Shown in pieces: positions 42,668-51,547 of a stretch of 64,000 bases of DNA. Positions within the stretch are counted from its first letter, which is position 1. Each line of letters begins with the position of its first letter. Position numbers and translations under genes: made by a program. The stretch is taken from NCBI RefSeq assembly GCF_008629675.1, contig NZ_VWOX01000022.1, positions 35,258 to 99,257 on the forward strand, read 5' to 3'. Below the pieces are notes generated by a model. It was not told the origin of the DNA, searched no databases, and saw only the letters and a list, made by a program, of their open reading frames with translations. This DNA comes from Roseiconus nitratireducens (lineage in GTDB: Bacteria; Planctomycetota; Planctomycetia; Pirellulales; Pirellulaceae).

Positions 42668-45600
42668 TCATTCCAATGCCCGATCCTTTTCGATCGCGGG
42701 GAATTCTTCCAGCTTGAAGTGCAGGTCCCGCTGCGGGAAGGGAATCTCGATTCCGGCCTTTTCAAACGCTTTGGCGATTGCCGTGTTGATCTGATGCGTG
42801 ACCTCGATCCGGTTGTCAAGCTTTTGAAGGTACAGACGGACGGCGAAGTTCAAGGAGCTGTCCCCGAACGTCTCGAAACTGATCAGCGGCGCGGGGTCGT
42901 CCAGGACTTCGGGGTTTGCCATGACCGTGCGCCGCAGGATGTCACGAACCTGATCGGGGTCGCTGCCGTAGGCCACACCGACCTCGATCGTTAGACGGTT
43001 GATCATGTTGGTCAAAGACCAGTTCAAAATGGTTCCGGTAATCAAGTCCTTGTTGGGGATGATCAGCTCTTTGCGATCCCAGTTGGTCACCGTGGTCGCG
43101 CGCATTTGAATGCGCGAGACAATCCCCGTCGTGTCGCCGACGGTCACAATATCACCGACTCGCACCGGACGTTCGAGCAACAAGATGATTCCGGAAACAA
43201 AGTTCGCGACGATCTCTTGCAGACCGAAACCGAGTCCGACGGAAATGGCGGCCAGCAACCAGCCCAGTTGCTGGTAGGGCACACTGAGCAGATTGAGCAC
43301 AACCAGCGCGCCCACCACGACCAAGGCGTATCGCAAAAGCGTGGTGATGGCATAGCGTGCGCCGTTGTCCATCGAAGTCCGGCTGAGGACCAGGTATTCC
43401 AGCGTGCTCGGCAGATTGCGGATGGCGATTCCGAGCACGAACACGAGGGCCAGGCTGGACAAAATATCCAGCAACGTCACATACTCGATGGATTCTCCGG
43501 TTCCCACCGGCCAGAGCGTTTTCCCGGCGAAATACTCGAATGCCGGCAGCACATCGCTCCAGATAAATGCCAAGCAAATCAAAGCCGCGATGCCGACCAG
43601 GATGAACGCGGTTTGCCGGGTATGATGATCCAGCGTCGGCAGATCGGTCGGCTCCTCTTCTTCGATGACGATGCCCGTTTCCGAAGCCAATGTCTCCTCG
43701 GGGCCGTGCTCCAATTCGGCGATCCGACGTTGTCGGGCTTCGTGGGCTTTGCGGCGGGCGACATCGCGTCGCCGGAGCGTCAGCCAGCGCGAGATCAATC
43801 CAAAAACCAGCACGATGACCACCGCCAATAGCAGCGATGATTGCATGGATCGCGAAAGACGGAATGTCGTGTCCAGATAGCCGGACAACGCCATCATTGC
43901 CGGCAACAGCGGGCTGGCGGCCAGGATCCACCACAGCCACTTTCGGCTGCGGTAGATCATCGAATCCGGATTGCTGCGCACCAGTTGCGTGTAGATCGGA
44001 CTCGCTTGGCGGAAGAGCCGATGATGGAAGAGCGCGGTCGCCAGAAAAAGTGTCACGCAGAAAACGCGGCTGCCCAGCGTCGCCACCGCCGTATCGGCGC
44101 AAGCACGGAAAGTGGGCATCAGCACGTAGCAACACGCTCCGATCGGCAGATACCAGCGGAGGTGGCGACGCAAGAGCTTGCGGACATCTTCGCCCCAACC
44201 AAAATGCGACTCTGCCAAGCCGTCATTGCGGCACATCTCTTTCAGCCATTCGATGGCCACGATGAATGGCACGACCAGCTCGAGTCCGTTGCCGAGTCCC
44301 CGAATGAGTGAATCTGCCGACGGGCGAGCCTCCAGCACGTAGGCGGCCGACCAAAACAGTACCGGCCAGACGGCCGCCGCCAGCACGGTTGCCACCAGGG
44401 CCACGATGGTCGAATGAAATGTCGCGTCGAATCGGTGGGCTTGTTGACCCTCGCGAATCGTCACGCGCCGAAGCCGACCGCGAAACATCAACAAAGCGAG
44501 CAACGCCGCCGCCAGCAAGACGCAGCGGATGGGGAAGGTTTGAAGGGATCTCAGGACGTGCCCGAACAGTCGTTGCCAACTGCTTGCGCTCGTCAAATAG
44601 GCGATCGCGTCCGGTACGTAGACCAACTCACCGATCGAAAACGGCGGCGCGCTGCGGGTCCAAAACAGGTGGCGATTGACGAAGCTGTCATACTCGTCGA
44701 TCGATTGCAGCAATTCCCGACGCTGGGTGTCGCTGGAAATCATGGTTTGGACCAGCAGATTCTGCGTCCTCAAGGTCTGCTCGATCAGTTCACGTCGCGA
44801 CTTCAGCAAGAGCAGCCGTGCTTCCTCGTTTGACACGTTGCCCCAATCGATATCGGACAAGGATCGGTCAAGATCGACTTGATCGTTGGATGCCAAGATC
44901 TCGTCGATCTTTCGAGCTTCATCTTCCAGACGAAACGCTTTGATCTGGTACTGCTGGACCTGTTCTTGCAAGTCCGGACGGGGCTGGAATTCGACCCGCA
45001 GCTGGTTGTAGACCTGTTGTCGCTCGCGAAACAGCAGCCCCAGTGCTTCGGTCAGGCCCACCGCATCGACACGTTTGGATGCCGTTTCCAGTTCCGAAGT
45101 GAGGTCATCGAAACGGGACTTCACCTCGGACAACGTCCGTTGAGCCTCTTCGGCGTCCTGGATCATCGATTGATGAAGTTCGGAAAGCTGAATATTTGAC
45201 GTTGTCAGACTTTGCAAGAAGTCTGGCGCCTCGGCCGCCGCCCGTCGAAGTTGGTCCGTTTCGTCACGTGCCTGCCTCAATTGGCGTTCGGAGAGTTCCC
45301 GCCGCAGCAAATCGATTTTGCCCCGCAGGGCCTTCACTTCCGCGTCCGCCAGGGTCTTCTGACGCGGCAGCAGGCTGGCCGTGGCCAGGTAGGTTGCCTG
45401 CTCATTGCGCAGGCTGTCGAGCGTCTGTTGAAGCTGCGCCGCTCGCGCATTGAGCAGCGTGTTTCTGGCTCGGGTCTCCAGGGGCGTTTCGTTGCCGGGT
45501 GCCGGCTGTCCTAGCTGTTCTCGTGTTTGCTGCAGCTTCGCTTCGTTGTCGGTCAGCTCGGCAGGAATTTCGCTCAGCCGTCGTTCACGACGGACCGGTT

Positions 45601-46084
45601 CGGCCGCCAAATCCGCGGCCCGCTTTTCCGCAGCGGTCAACTCGCTGGTCGACTGAGCCAGTTGTTGCGTGATCTGTTCGATCGACGCCGTTTCGGAAAC
45701 GGACGGCGGCTGTTTCAAGTCGGCTAGCGCGGTCTCGATCGCCTTCAGATCGTCCGAAACGGTCTGGATTTGTTGTTGGTAGCCTTCGGATTGCTTCCGC
45801 TTCGCATTGGCATCCTGGACGGCTTCGTCGGCTTTCTCAAACAAACCTTGCAGCCGGGCCTTGCTGTCATCGTCGAGACCGGAGTTCGATTCCAGCTGGT
45901 GCTTTCCATCTTCGATCTGCTTGGTGATCGAGTCGGTTGCCGAGGTCACGTTCGGACCGCCAGGGACTTGGCCCGAGGCGTTGGACCATGCGAGCAGGCA
46001 CACGATCGACGCCAGGGCGAACGTCATTCGTGATGCCAGCAAACCGTTTGGCGGACCGGACGGGTGGTGTACTGCGTTTCGCAT
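42668..46084 (-). CDS. Large MscK/KefA-like mechanosensitive channel
   Basis: 1138 residues from the ATG ending at 46084 (a TTG at 46114 would add ten). A signal peptide (FALASIVCLLAWSNASGQ) is followed by about 450 residues of coiled-coil periplasmic domain rich in Gln/Glu/Leu heptads, then about ten membrane helices, and the MscS pore and beta domain at the C-terminus: 'GLGFGLQEIVANFVSGIILLLERPVRVGDIV', 'TTVTNWDRKELIIPNKDLITG'. This is the architecture of E. coli MscK and MscM (YbdG/YjeP type). It is divergent from a paralogue at 46627-50145. The cytoplasmic linker near 43650-43790 is acidic (EEEEPTDLP). Confidence 0.93.
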   Translation of the reverse strand: MRNAVHHPSGPPNGLLASRMTFALASIVCLLAWSNASGQVPGGPNVTSATDSITKQIEDGKHQLESNSGLDDDSKARLQGLFEKADEAVQDANAKRKQSEGYQQQIQTVSDDLKAIETALADLKQPPSVSETASIEQITQQLAQSTSELTAAEKRAADLAAEPVRRERRLSEIPAELTDNEAKLQQTREQLGQPAPGNETPLETRARNTLLNARAAQLQQTLDSLRNEQATYLATASLLPRQKTLADAEVKALRGKIDLLRRELSERQLRQARDETDQLRRAAAEAPDFLQSLTTSNIQLSELHQSMIQDAEEAQRTLSEVKSRFDDLTSELETASKRVDAVGLTEALGLLFRERQQVYNQLRVEFQPRPDLQEQVQQYQIKAFRLEDEARKIDEILASNDQVDLDRSLSDIDWGNVSNEEARLLLLKSRRELIEQTLRTQNLLVQTMISSDTQRRELLQSIDEYDSFVNRHLFWTRSAPPFSIGELVYVPDAIAYLTSASSWQRLFGHVLRSLQTFPIRCVLLAAALLALLMFRGRLRRVTIREGQQAHRFDATFHSTIVALVATVLAAAVWPVLFWSAAYVLEARPSADSLIRGLGNGLELVVPFIVAIEWLKEMCRNDGLAESHFGWGEDVRKLLRRHLRWYLPIGACCYVLMPTFRACADTAVATLGSRVFCVTLFLATALFHHRLFRQASPIYTQLVRSNPDSMIYRSRKWLWWILAASPLLPAMMALSGYLDTTFRLSRSMQSSLLLAVVIVLVFGLISRWLTLRRRDVARRKAHEARQRRIAELEHGPEETLASETGIVIEEEEPTDLPTLDHHTRQTAFILVGIAALICLAFIWSDVLPAFEYFAGKTLWPVGTGESIEYVTLLDILSSLALVFVLGIAIRNLPSTLEYLVLSRTSMDNGARYAITTLLRYALVVVGALVVLNLLSVPYQQLGWLLAAISVGLGFGLQEIVANFVSGIILLLERPVRVGDIVTVGDTTGIVSRIQMRATTVTNWDRKELIIPNKDLITGTILNWSLTNMINRLTIEVGVAYGSDPDQVRDILRRTVMANPEVLDDPAPLISFETFGDSSLNFAVRLYLQKLDNRIEVTHQINTAIAKAFEKAGIEIPFPQRDLHFKLEEFPAIEKDRALE

Positions 46085-46626
46085 GGCAAACGGGAACAGA
46101 AGAACGGACGGCAAACGATTGCTAGCAAGGGGCGTTGGCTTCGCCGAAGCTGAAGCATTCGACCGCCTTCGCCAACCCGGAGCGGGTTTCTGGCAGTGCT
46201 TAGTCTCATTGCCAACCCGGTCACGATGAAGGGGGCTCGATGTTTTCGTAGCCAGTTATCAACATGCTTTTCTGAAAATCACCCTCCCGGAGGGAGGGTG
46301 AAGCAAAGCTGCACAACCTCCTCGCGGGAAGGTGAATGGACTTGTGTCGACACCCGTGCCACTCAACACCGACTTTCAAACACGAATGACTGCATTGGCG
46401 TCGCTAACAATGCCTCAAGATGCTCGCGGGGGCAAGCGTGACAGAATGAGCCATTTCGCGTTGCGGTTTCGGGTTCATTTTCTTAGCGTCCACCCTGTGG
46501 CATGTTGCGCGTGACGCGATGATCCGTCGTCCGCAAATGAGATCCACCGGTGTCGGAAAAGGAGTCCGGCGCCCCGGCTGTCGAGGCTGCTTCAACGCGA
46601 CGCAATTTTCTCCAGGATGGTGAACT
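46085..46626. other. Divergent promoter region of the two large channel genes, with a hairpin repeat
   Basis: The 542 bases contain no supported gene. At 46280-46300 there is a perfect 9-pair hairpin with a three-base GGA loop (see separate entry). Short frames here lack coding character. Promoters for both channel genes must lie in the region, but I cannot pick convincing hexamers. Confidence 0.5.
46280..46325 (+). repeat. GGA-loop hairpin repeat with conserved tail, copy 1
   Basis: Stem CACCCTCCC (46280-46288), loop GGA, stem GGGAGGGTG (46292-46300), followed by a tail AAGCAAAGCTGCACAACC. A related element with a different stem but the same loop and a similar tail (AACAAAACTGCACGATCC) lies at 50293-50330, on the other side of the channel gene. 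Confidence 0.7.
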
Positions 46627-49600
46627 TTGAATCGAGAATCGTATCAAACCCGGCCGCTGCGGATGCTTAGCCTGGTCGCCGCATTGGTGTTGCTTCCCAG
46701 CCCGCTGTTCGGACAATCCGAACCGCTGCCCAGCGGTGAGGAAACGGCGGCGGTGGAACCGTCGTTGACGGTCGAGCGGATCGAACAGTTGCTTCGGGAA
46801 TTGGAGCAGACGCCCAACGTCACCGAGGAAGACAAGACGGCGACGACCGACGCGTATCGTTCGACCGTCAAAGAACTGCAGGCGGCCCAGGAAGCGGAGA
46901 AGCGTCACCGCGTGTTCGTCGAAGAGGCGGGGTCGGTCAACGACCGATTGGAACAGGTCAAGGCCAAGCTTCAGGAGTTGGGCGCACAGCAGCCGACGCT
47001 GGACTCCGCGTTGACACTTCCGGAACTGGAGCAACTGCTTCCCAAACTGGAACTGCAGCTGACCACGCAGAAGAAAGCGCGCAAGGTTGCCGAGGACAAA
47101 CCGCAGACACGTTCCCAGCGGCGGAAAGAAATCCGTGAGCGGCTGGTGTCGATTCAGGAAAAACGCGCCGCGATCGAAACGCAGCTGACCGCGGCCGCGG
47201 CCATCGAATCGCCACTGCTCTCAAGCGCCCGCGGCCTGCAACTGAAGGCCTATCGGATTGCGTTGGACAAAGAGCTGATCATGTTGGAAGCCGAACTGGC
47301 GAAGTACGATGCCGAAGACGCTTCGGAGCTGATTCGTTTGCAGGCGGACCTGGCCGCGCGTCAGACCGTGTTGACCGAAAAGAGCGTTGAACAGTTGCAG
47401 GAGCGAATCAAGGCGGCGCGGCAGGCGGCTGCCGAATTGTCGGTTCGACGTGCGCGGCGAGAGGCGATTGCGGCAGATCCCGCGCTGCAACGCTATGCCG
47501 ATCGCAACCAGGAGCTGGCGGAAAAGGCCAAGGAGATTTCACAGAAGCTGGCCGAAACCGAGAAAGATTTGAAGCTTGCCACGGAAATGCACGACGAGCT
47601 CAATCGCCAGTTCAACGGGACACGCCAGAAGGTGGAACTGGTCGGGCTGACCAGTTCGGTCGGTGCTCTCCTGCGAAAGCAGCGGACCACCCTACCCGAT
47701 GTCAGCCAGCGAGAAACCGCCGTCGCGCAGCGTCAGGCGGTGATCAGCGACATGCAGTACCTGCTGTTCGAGTATGAAGACGAACGCCAGGAGTTGGGCG
47801 ATATCGATGCCCTCGTGGAGAAGATCAGTCACGAGTCAGCCCTTCAAGGGAACAACGATTCGGAACTGTTGGAATCGGCGACCCGAGAACTGTTGACGCA
47901 CAAGAGTGGATACCTGGACGCGCTGATCCGCAACAGTGGCCAGTACTTCGACACGCTGGTGGAGTTGGACACCACGGATCGTCAAGTCATTGCACTGGCC
48001 GGCAACTACGCCAACTACATCGACGAACGGGTGTTGTGGATCCGCAGCGGCCGGGCGTTGTTGGAAGACTTTGACCTGACCGCCGCCGAAACACGCCTGG
48101 TCGATCCGACTCGGTGGTCGGAAATGACGCGGTTGATGCTGGCCGACTGCCGCCGTCATTTCGCGTTCTACCTTCTTGTCTTGATCCCGTTGGCAATCGT
48201 GCTGGTTCGCGGGGCGTCGTTGCGGAGACGAATCGCACGGCTGGGGGAAACGGCGCAGAAGGCCAACTGCCGCAGCGTGGCTCCGACCCTGCGAACGATG
48301 CTGCTGACCGGTCTGGTATCGATCGCCGCGCCCGGCCTGCTGGGCTTTGTCGGCTGGCGGCTGAAACATCTGCCGGACGAGTCTGGTTTTTGCGAAGCCA
48401 TCGGGCAGGGGCTGCTGTGCCTTGCCGTGCTGTGGGTCACGCTGGAGTACTGGCGACAAGTTTGCCGTCCCACCGGCTTGGGCGTCTGCCACTTCCGCTG
48501 GTCGGCAAAAGCGATGCACGGCATGCGCCGCCAAATCCACGGCTATTCCATGTTGGCCCTGCCGTTTGCATTCCTGACGGGTGTCCTTTCGTCTCATCAA
48601 GCGACCTACGGCCACGACTCGCTGGAACGCACCAGTTTCCTGTTGGGAATGTGCGTGATCGCCGTTTGGGGATTCCGATTGATGCGACCGGCGGGACCCT
48701 TTTCGGAATCGTATCAGCTGCTCAAGGGCGGCTGGATCGATCGGCTCAAGCCGCTCTGGCCCTGGATTGCCGCGTTCGTTCCGCTGGCCCTGGCTTGCCT
48801 GGCCGTTGCCGGATACTACTACACGGCGCAAATCCTGTTTTGGCGTTTCTATGCGACGCTGGTCTTCATCGGTGTTCTGGTGCTCACGCGGTCGCTGCTG
48901 TTGCGCATGTTGCTGCTGCGTCGCCGCTACCTGAGCATGGAACAGGCACGCAAACGGGCGGCTGCGGCCGGGGCGGCCGGTGAGGAGGAGTCCAGCCATC
49001 CGGTGGCCGGAATCGTGACCGAAGACTCGCAATCGGACATCACCACGCACAGCATTCAATCGCGGCGGTTGGTGACCTCGGGGCTGTTGGCGACATCGAT
49101 GGTCGGCTTCTGGCTGATCTGGGTCCAAGTCCTGCCCGCACTGGCGATGTTGGACAAGTATCCGGTCTGGGAGACTCAAGCCGCCGTGGCGAGCAGCGAG
49201 GAGACAGCGGCCATGCCGAGTCCGATGTTGGTGCCGACTCCCGGCGAACCGGCCGAGAGCCCGGCGGCGACCAGCAACGATCCCGCACCTTCGGTGGTCA
49301 CCTATTCCGATCTGGCCCTGGCGGTCCTGATCGCCTGCGTGACGTTCGTGCTGTTCCGCAACGGACCAGGCTTGCTGGAGATGTCGGTGCTGCAGCAGTT
49401 GCCGGTGGATGCCTCGGTGCGCTACGCGATCACGACGCTGGTCAGTTATGCAATTGTTCTGGTCGGCATCATCGCCACCTGTTCGACGATCGGATTGCAA
49501 TGGTCGCAGATCCAGTGGTTGGCAACGGCGTTGACTTTCGGGCTGGCGTTTGGGTTGCAGGAGATGTTTGCAAACTTCGTTGCCGGACTGATCATCCTGC

Positions 49601-50145
49601 TGGAACGCCCAATTCGCGTCGGCGACATTGTGACCGTGGATGACGTGACGGGAGTGGTTTCACGCATCCGGATCCGCGCCACGTCGATCACCAACTGGGA
49701 TCGCAAGGAGTACGTCGTTCCCAACAAAGAGTTCATCACCGGCCGGCTGCTCAACTGGACCTTGTCCGACAAGATCAACCGGATCACGATCAACATCGGA
49801 GTGGCCTACGGATCGGACACCGAACGAGCCCGGGAGTTGTTGTTGGCTGCGGCAAACGACCATCCCGCGATTCTGAAGGATCCGCCGTCGCTGGCAACTT
49901 TCGAAGGGTTTGGCGACAATTCGCTGAACCTGGTGCTGCGAACCTTCTTGCCGACATTGGATAACCGTCTGGAAGTGATTCACCAATTGCACACGACGAT
50001 CGACAAGGCATTCCGCAAAGAAGGCATCGAGATCGCGTTCCCGCAACGAGACCTTCACATCCGCAGCTACACCAACGTGATGGAAAACGTCCTGGAAGAG
50101 AATCGCCTGGAGTCTGCGGGCCAACAAGAACGCGAAGCCGCTTAG
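46627..50145 (+). CDS. Large MscK/KefA-like mechanosensitive channel (second, divergent copy)
   Basis: 1172 residues from a TTG with AGGATGG about ten bases upstream (an ATG at 46663 is the alternative). Signal peptide (LRMLSLVAALVLLPSPLFGQ), then about 450 residues of coiled-coil periplasmic region (LEEL/QLQE heptads), about ten helices, and the MscS module: 'FGLAFGLQEMFANFVAGLIILLERPIRVGDIV', 'ATSITNWDRKEYVVPNKEFITG', 'HQLHTTIDKAFRKEGIEIAFPQRDLH'. A Thr/Pro/Ala-rich extracytoplasmic loop of about 60 residues (49180-49290) is absent from the divergent paralogue. The pair likely responds to different tension thresholds (inference). Confidence 0.93.
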   Translation: MNRESYQTRPLRMLSLVAALVLLPSPLFGQSEPLPSGEETAAVEPSLTVERIEQLLRELEQTPNVTEEDKTATTDAYRSTVKELQAAQEAEKRHRVFVEEAGSVNDRLEQVKAKLQELGAQQPTLDSALTLPELEQLLPKLELQLTTQKKARKVAEDKPQTRSQRRKEIRERLVSIQEKRAAIETQLTAAAAIESPLLSSARGLQLKAYRIALDKELIMLEAELAKYDAEDASELIRLQADLAARQTVLTEKSVEQLQERIKAARQAAAELSVRRARREAIAADPALQRYADRNQELAEKAKEISQKLAETEKDLKLATEMHDELNRQFNGTRQKVELVGLTSSVGALLRKQRTTLPDVSQRETAVAQRQAVISDMQYLLFEYEDERQELGDIDALVEKISHESALQGNNDSELLESATRELLTHKSGYLDALIRNSGQYFDTLVELDTTDRQVIALAGNYANYIDERVLWIRSGRALLEDFDLTAAETRLVDPTRWSEMTRLMLADCRRHFAFYLLVLIPLAIVLVRGASLRRRIARLGETAQKANCRSVAPTLRTMLLTGLVSIAAPGLLGFVGWRLKHLPDESGFCEAIGQGLLCLAVLWVTLEYWRQVCRPTGLGVCHFRWSAKAMHGMRRQIHGYSMLALPFAFLTGVLSSHQATYGHDSLERTSFLLGMCVIAVWGFRLMRPAGPFSESYQLLKGGWIDRLKPLWPWIAAFVPLALACLAVAGYYYTAQILFWRFYATLVFIGVLVLTRSLLLRMLLLRRRYLSMEQARKRAAAAGAAGEEESSHPVAGIVTEDSQSDITTHSIQSRRLVTSGLLATSMVGFWLIWVQVLPALAMLDKYPVWETQAAVASSEETAAMPSPMLVPTPGEPAESPAATSNDPAPSVVTYSDLALAVLIACVTFVLFRNGPGLLEMSVLQQLPVDASVRYAITTLVSYAIVLVGIIATCSTIGLQWSQIQWLATALTFGLAFGLQEMFANFVAGLIILLERPIRVGDIVTVDDVTGVVSRIRIRATSITNWDRKEYVVPNKEFITGRLLNWTLSDKINRITINIGVAYGSDTERARELLLAAANDHPAILKDPPSLATFEGFGDNSLNLVLRTFLPTLDNRLEVIHQLHTTIDKAFRKEGIEIAFPQRDLHIRSYTNVMENVLEENRLESAGQQEREAA

Positions 50146-50533
50146 TGCGAGCACTCAAAAACAACCTCCACGCTCCCGCTTGCGGGTCGTGCGGTTTTTC
50201 GAGTGCGGAAAAGGCAAGCTTTCTCCGCTTTCCCAGCTGCAGAATGATGGATCAGGTAGAAACGGGGCGATCCTTCCCTCGCCGGCGCTCGACCCTCCTT
50301 GGAAAGGAGGGCGAACAAAACTGCACGATCCCGAGTCGCGAAGCGATGACAGCCCCCTGCCGTCGGCGCAAGCCGACGGAAACGGCTGACCAAAACACCA
50401 CAGCCGCGAAGCGGCGACGCTGAGAGAGTCGCCCGTCCAACGCATGCATCGTGATCGATCGGTGCGCCGGCATGCACAGCATGCCCTACCCGAGCCCAAA
50501 GAGGCGATGCTGAGTCGACTGCCGCTTCCAGCG
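50146..50533. other. Repeat-rich convergent intergenic region
   Basis: No gene is supported in these 388 bases between the channel gene and the convergent PEP-CTERM gene. It contains the hairpin repeat at 50293-50311 and a second dyad, CCGTCGGC-GCAA-GCCGACGG, at about 50358-50377, plus the near-palindromic GCATGC words around 50440-50485. Either dyad could end transcription of the flanking convergent genes. Confidence 0.5.
50293..50330 (+). repeat. GGA-loop hairpin repeat with conserved tail, copy 2
   Basis: Stem CCCTCCTT (50293-50300), loop GGA (50301-50303), stem AAGGAGGG (50304-50311), then tail CGAACAAAACTGCACGATCC. Compared with copy 1 at 46280 the inner stem pairs changed from C/G to T/A on both arms while the GGA loop and the CTGCAC core of the tail stayed. 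Confidence 0.7.
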
Positions 50534-51289
50534 TCAGACGCTGGCTCGCGTTCGTCGGCGTCGGCCCACGGCGAGCAGGGGAATCGCCAACGCGAAGATC
50601 GTCATCGAACTGGGTTCCGGAATCACTTCTGCTCGAGACGTCAGCACGACATTGTCGAGGCTTGCCGATGAGTCGACTAAGCTGTCGTTTCCGGCGAACA
50701 GGCTGAATTCAAGAATGGCCATTTGGGGCGCAATTGCGCTGACGTCCACGGTGACTCGCGTCCAACCGCTTCTCAGTCCCGGAACATTGGTGTCGAAAAA
50801 CTGGACGCCCGGATTGGAGGCCGAATTGCCGTTGTCGTCTATCGAAAGAAAGGTAGGAAGATCCACATTCGGCAAAAGCGGACTCGTCAAAAGTGGGTTG
50901 CCCCCAAGGTCATAGAGGCCGGCCTGGAAGCTATCCGGCGCATCGAAGAATCCCGTTTGCCCCGAGGACTGAAACTGGAAATCGAACGACAGCGATTGCG
51001 ATCGGTTTGTCAACTCGATCGTTTGCTCAAGTTGCGTTGTCTCGAGTGGCGACTGATCGTTGAACAACACAAAGCGGTTCGTGTCGACCCCTGCAGCCGG
51101 GGGCAGGAACTGGATGAATGGCGGGAGGCTGAATGTGTCCCAGCCCGTAAAGACATTACCGCTTCCGGCCTCGAAATCTCCATTCATGATCCCCATCACG
51201 CCCGCCTGGGCCGGCCGAGCGAGTGTTGCGGTCAGCAACGCTGCCAGCAAAACGGCCGTGAATCTTCTCATTTCGGCTGAGCTTTTCAT
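50534..51289 (-). CDS. PEP-CTERM sorting domain protein
   Basis: ATG ending at 51289 gives 251 residues with a signal peptide (FTAVLLAALLTATLARPAQA). The body is a beta-sandwich of the kind seen in PEP-CTERM exoproteins ('NGDFEAGSGNVFTGWDTF', 'LSFDFQFQSSGQTG', 'WTRVTVDVSAIAPQMAILEFSLFAGNDS', 'SLDNVVLTS'), resembling a carbohydrate-binding-like fold. The C-terminus is the sorting signal: V-I-P-E-P-S-S, a hydrophobic helix, and a R-R-R-R-T-R cluster, recognised by exosortase for surface export. No exosortase gene is in the window. An upstream frame to 51367 has no support. Confidence 0.88.
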   Translation of the reverse strand: MKSSAEMRRFTAVLLAALLTATLARPAQAGVMGIMNGDFEAGSGNVFTGWDTFSLPPFIQFLPPAAGVDTNRFVLFNDQSPLETTQLEQTIELTNRSQSLSFDFQFQSSGQTGFFDAPDSFQAGLYDLGGNPLLTSPLLPNVDLPTFLSIDDNGNSASNPGVQFFDTNVPGLRSGWTRVTVDVSAIAPQMAILEFSLFAGNDSLVDSSASLDNVVLTSRAEVIPEPSSMTIFALAIPLLAVGRRRRTRASV

Positions 51290-51437
51290 CGATCTCTGAT
51301 TCCCGTCAGAACGCATGGATGCCACCGCCCCGGGGGGCAAGTTAGTTGGTTCCCGACGGGGATGCAACGTTTCAGGGCCGAATTATGTGAACACAGAATC
51401 ACTTTCCTGGGGAACGGTGTCGGACCCCCAAAAATGA

Positions 51438-51466
51438 TTGAATGCGCCCCTGGGGGGTGCTATGCT
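51438..51466 (+). promoter_or_regulatory. Sigma-70-like promoter candidate for the giant peroxidase gene
   Basis: TTGAAT (51438-51443) and TATGCT (51461-51466) are separated by 17 bases and the -10 is preceded by TG one base upstream (extended -10). A small CCCC-TTC-GGGG hairpin lies at 51471-51481, in the predicted leader, and the ATG at 51548 follows about 75 bases after the expected start point. The rest of the 51290-51547 gap shows nothing else. Confidence 0.45.
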
Positions 51467-51547
51467 TGGCCCCCTTCGGGGCGAGATTCATCGGTACATC
51501 CGGACCAAGACGCCGGGATCGACACCTGATTGACTGGGAATGAACCC

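Noticed and set aside
47836..49500. A 554-codon leftward frame opposite the second MscK-like gene
   Set aside because: Antisense shadow with low-complexity Gln/Arg/His translation; the rightward frame is a full-length channel.
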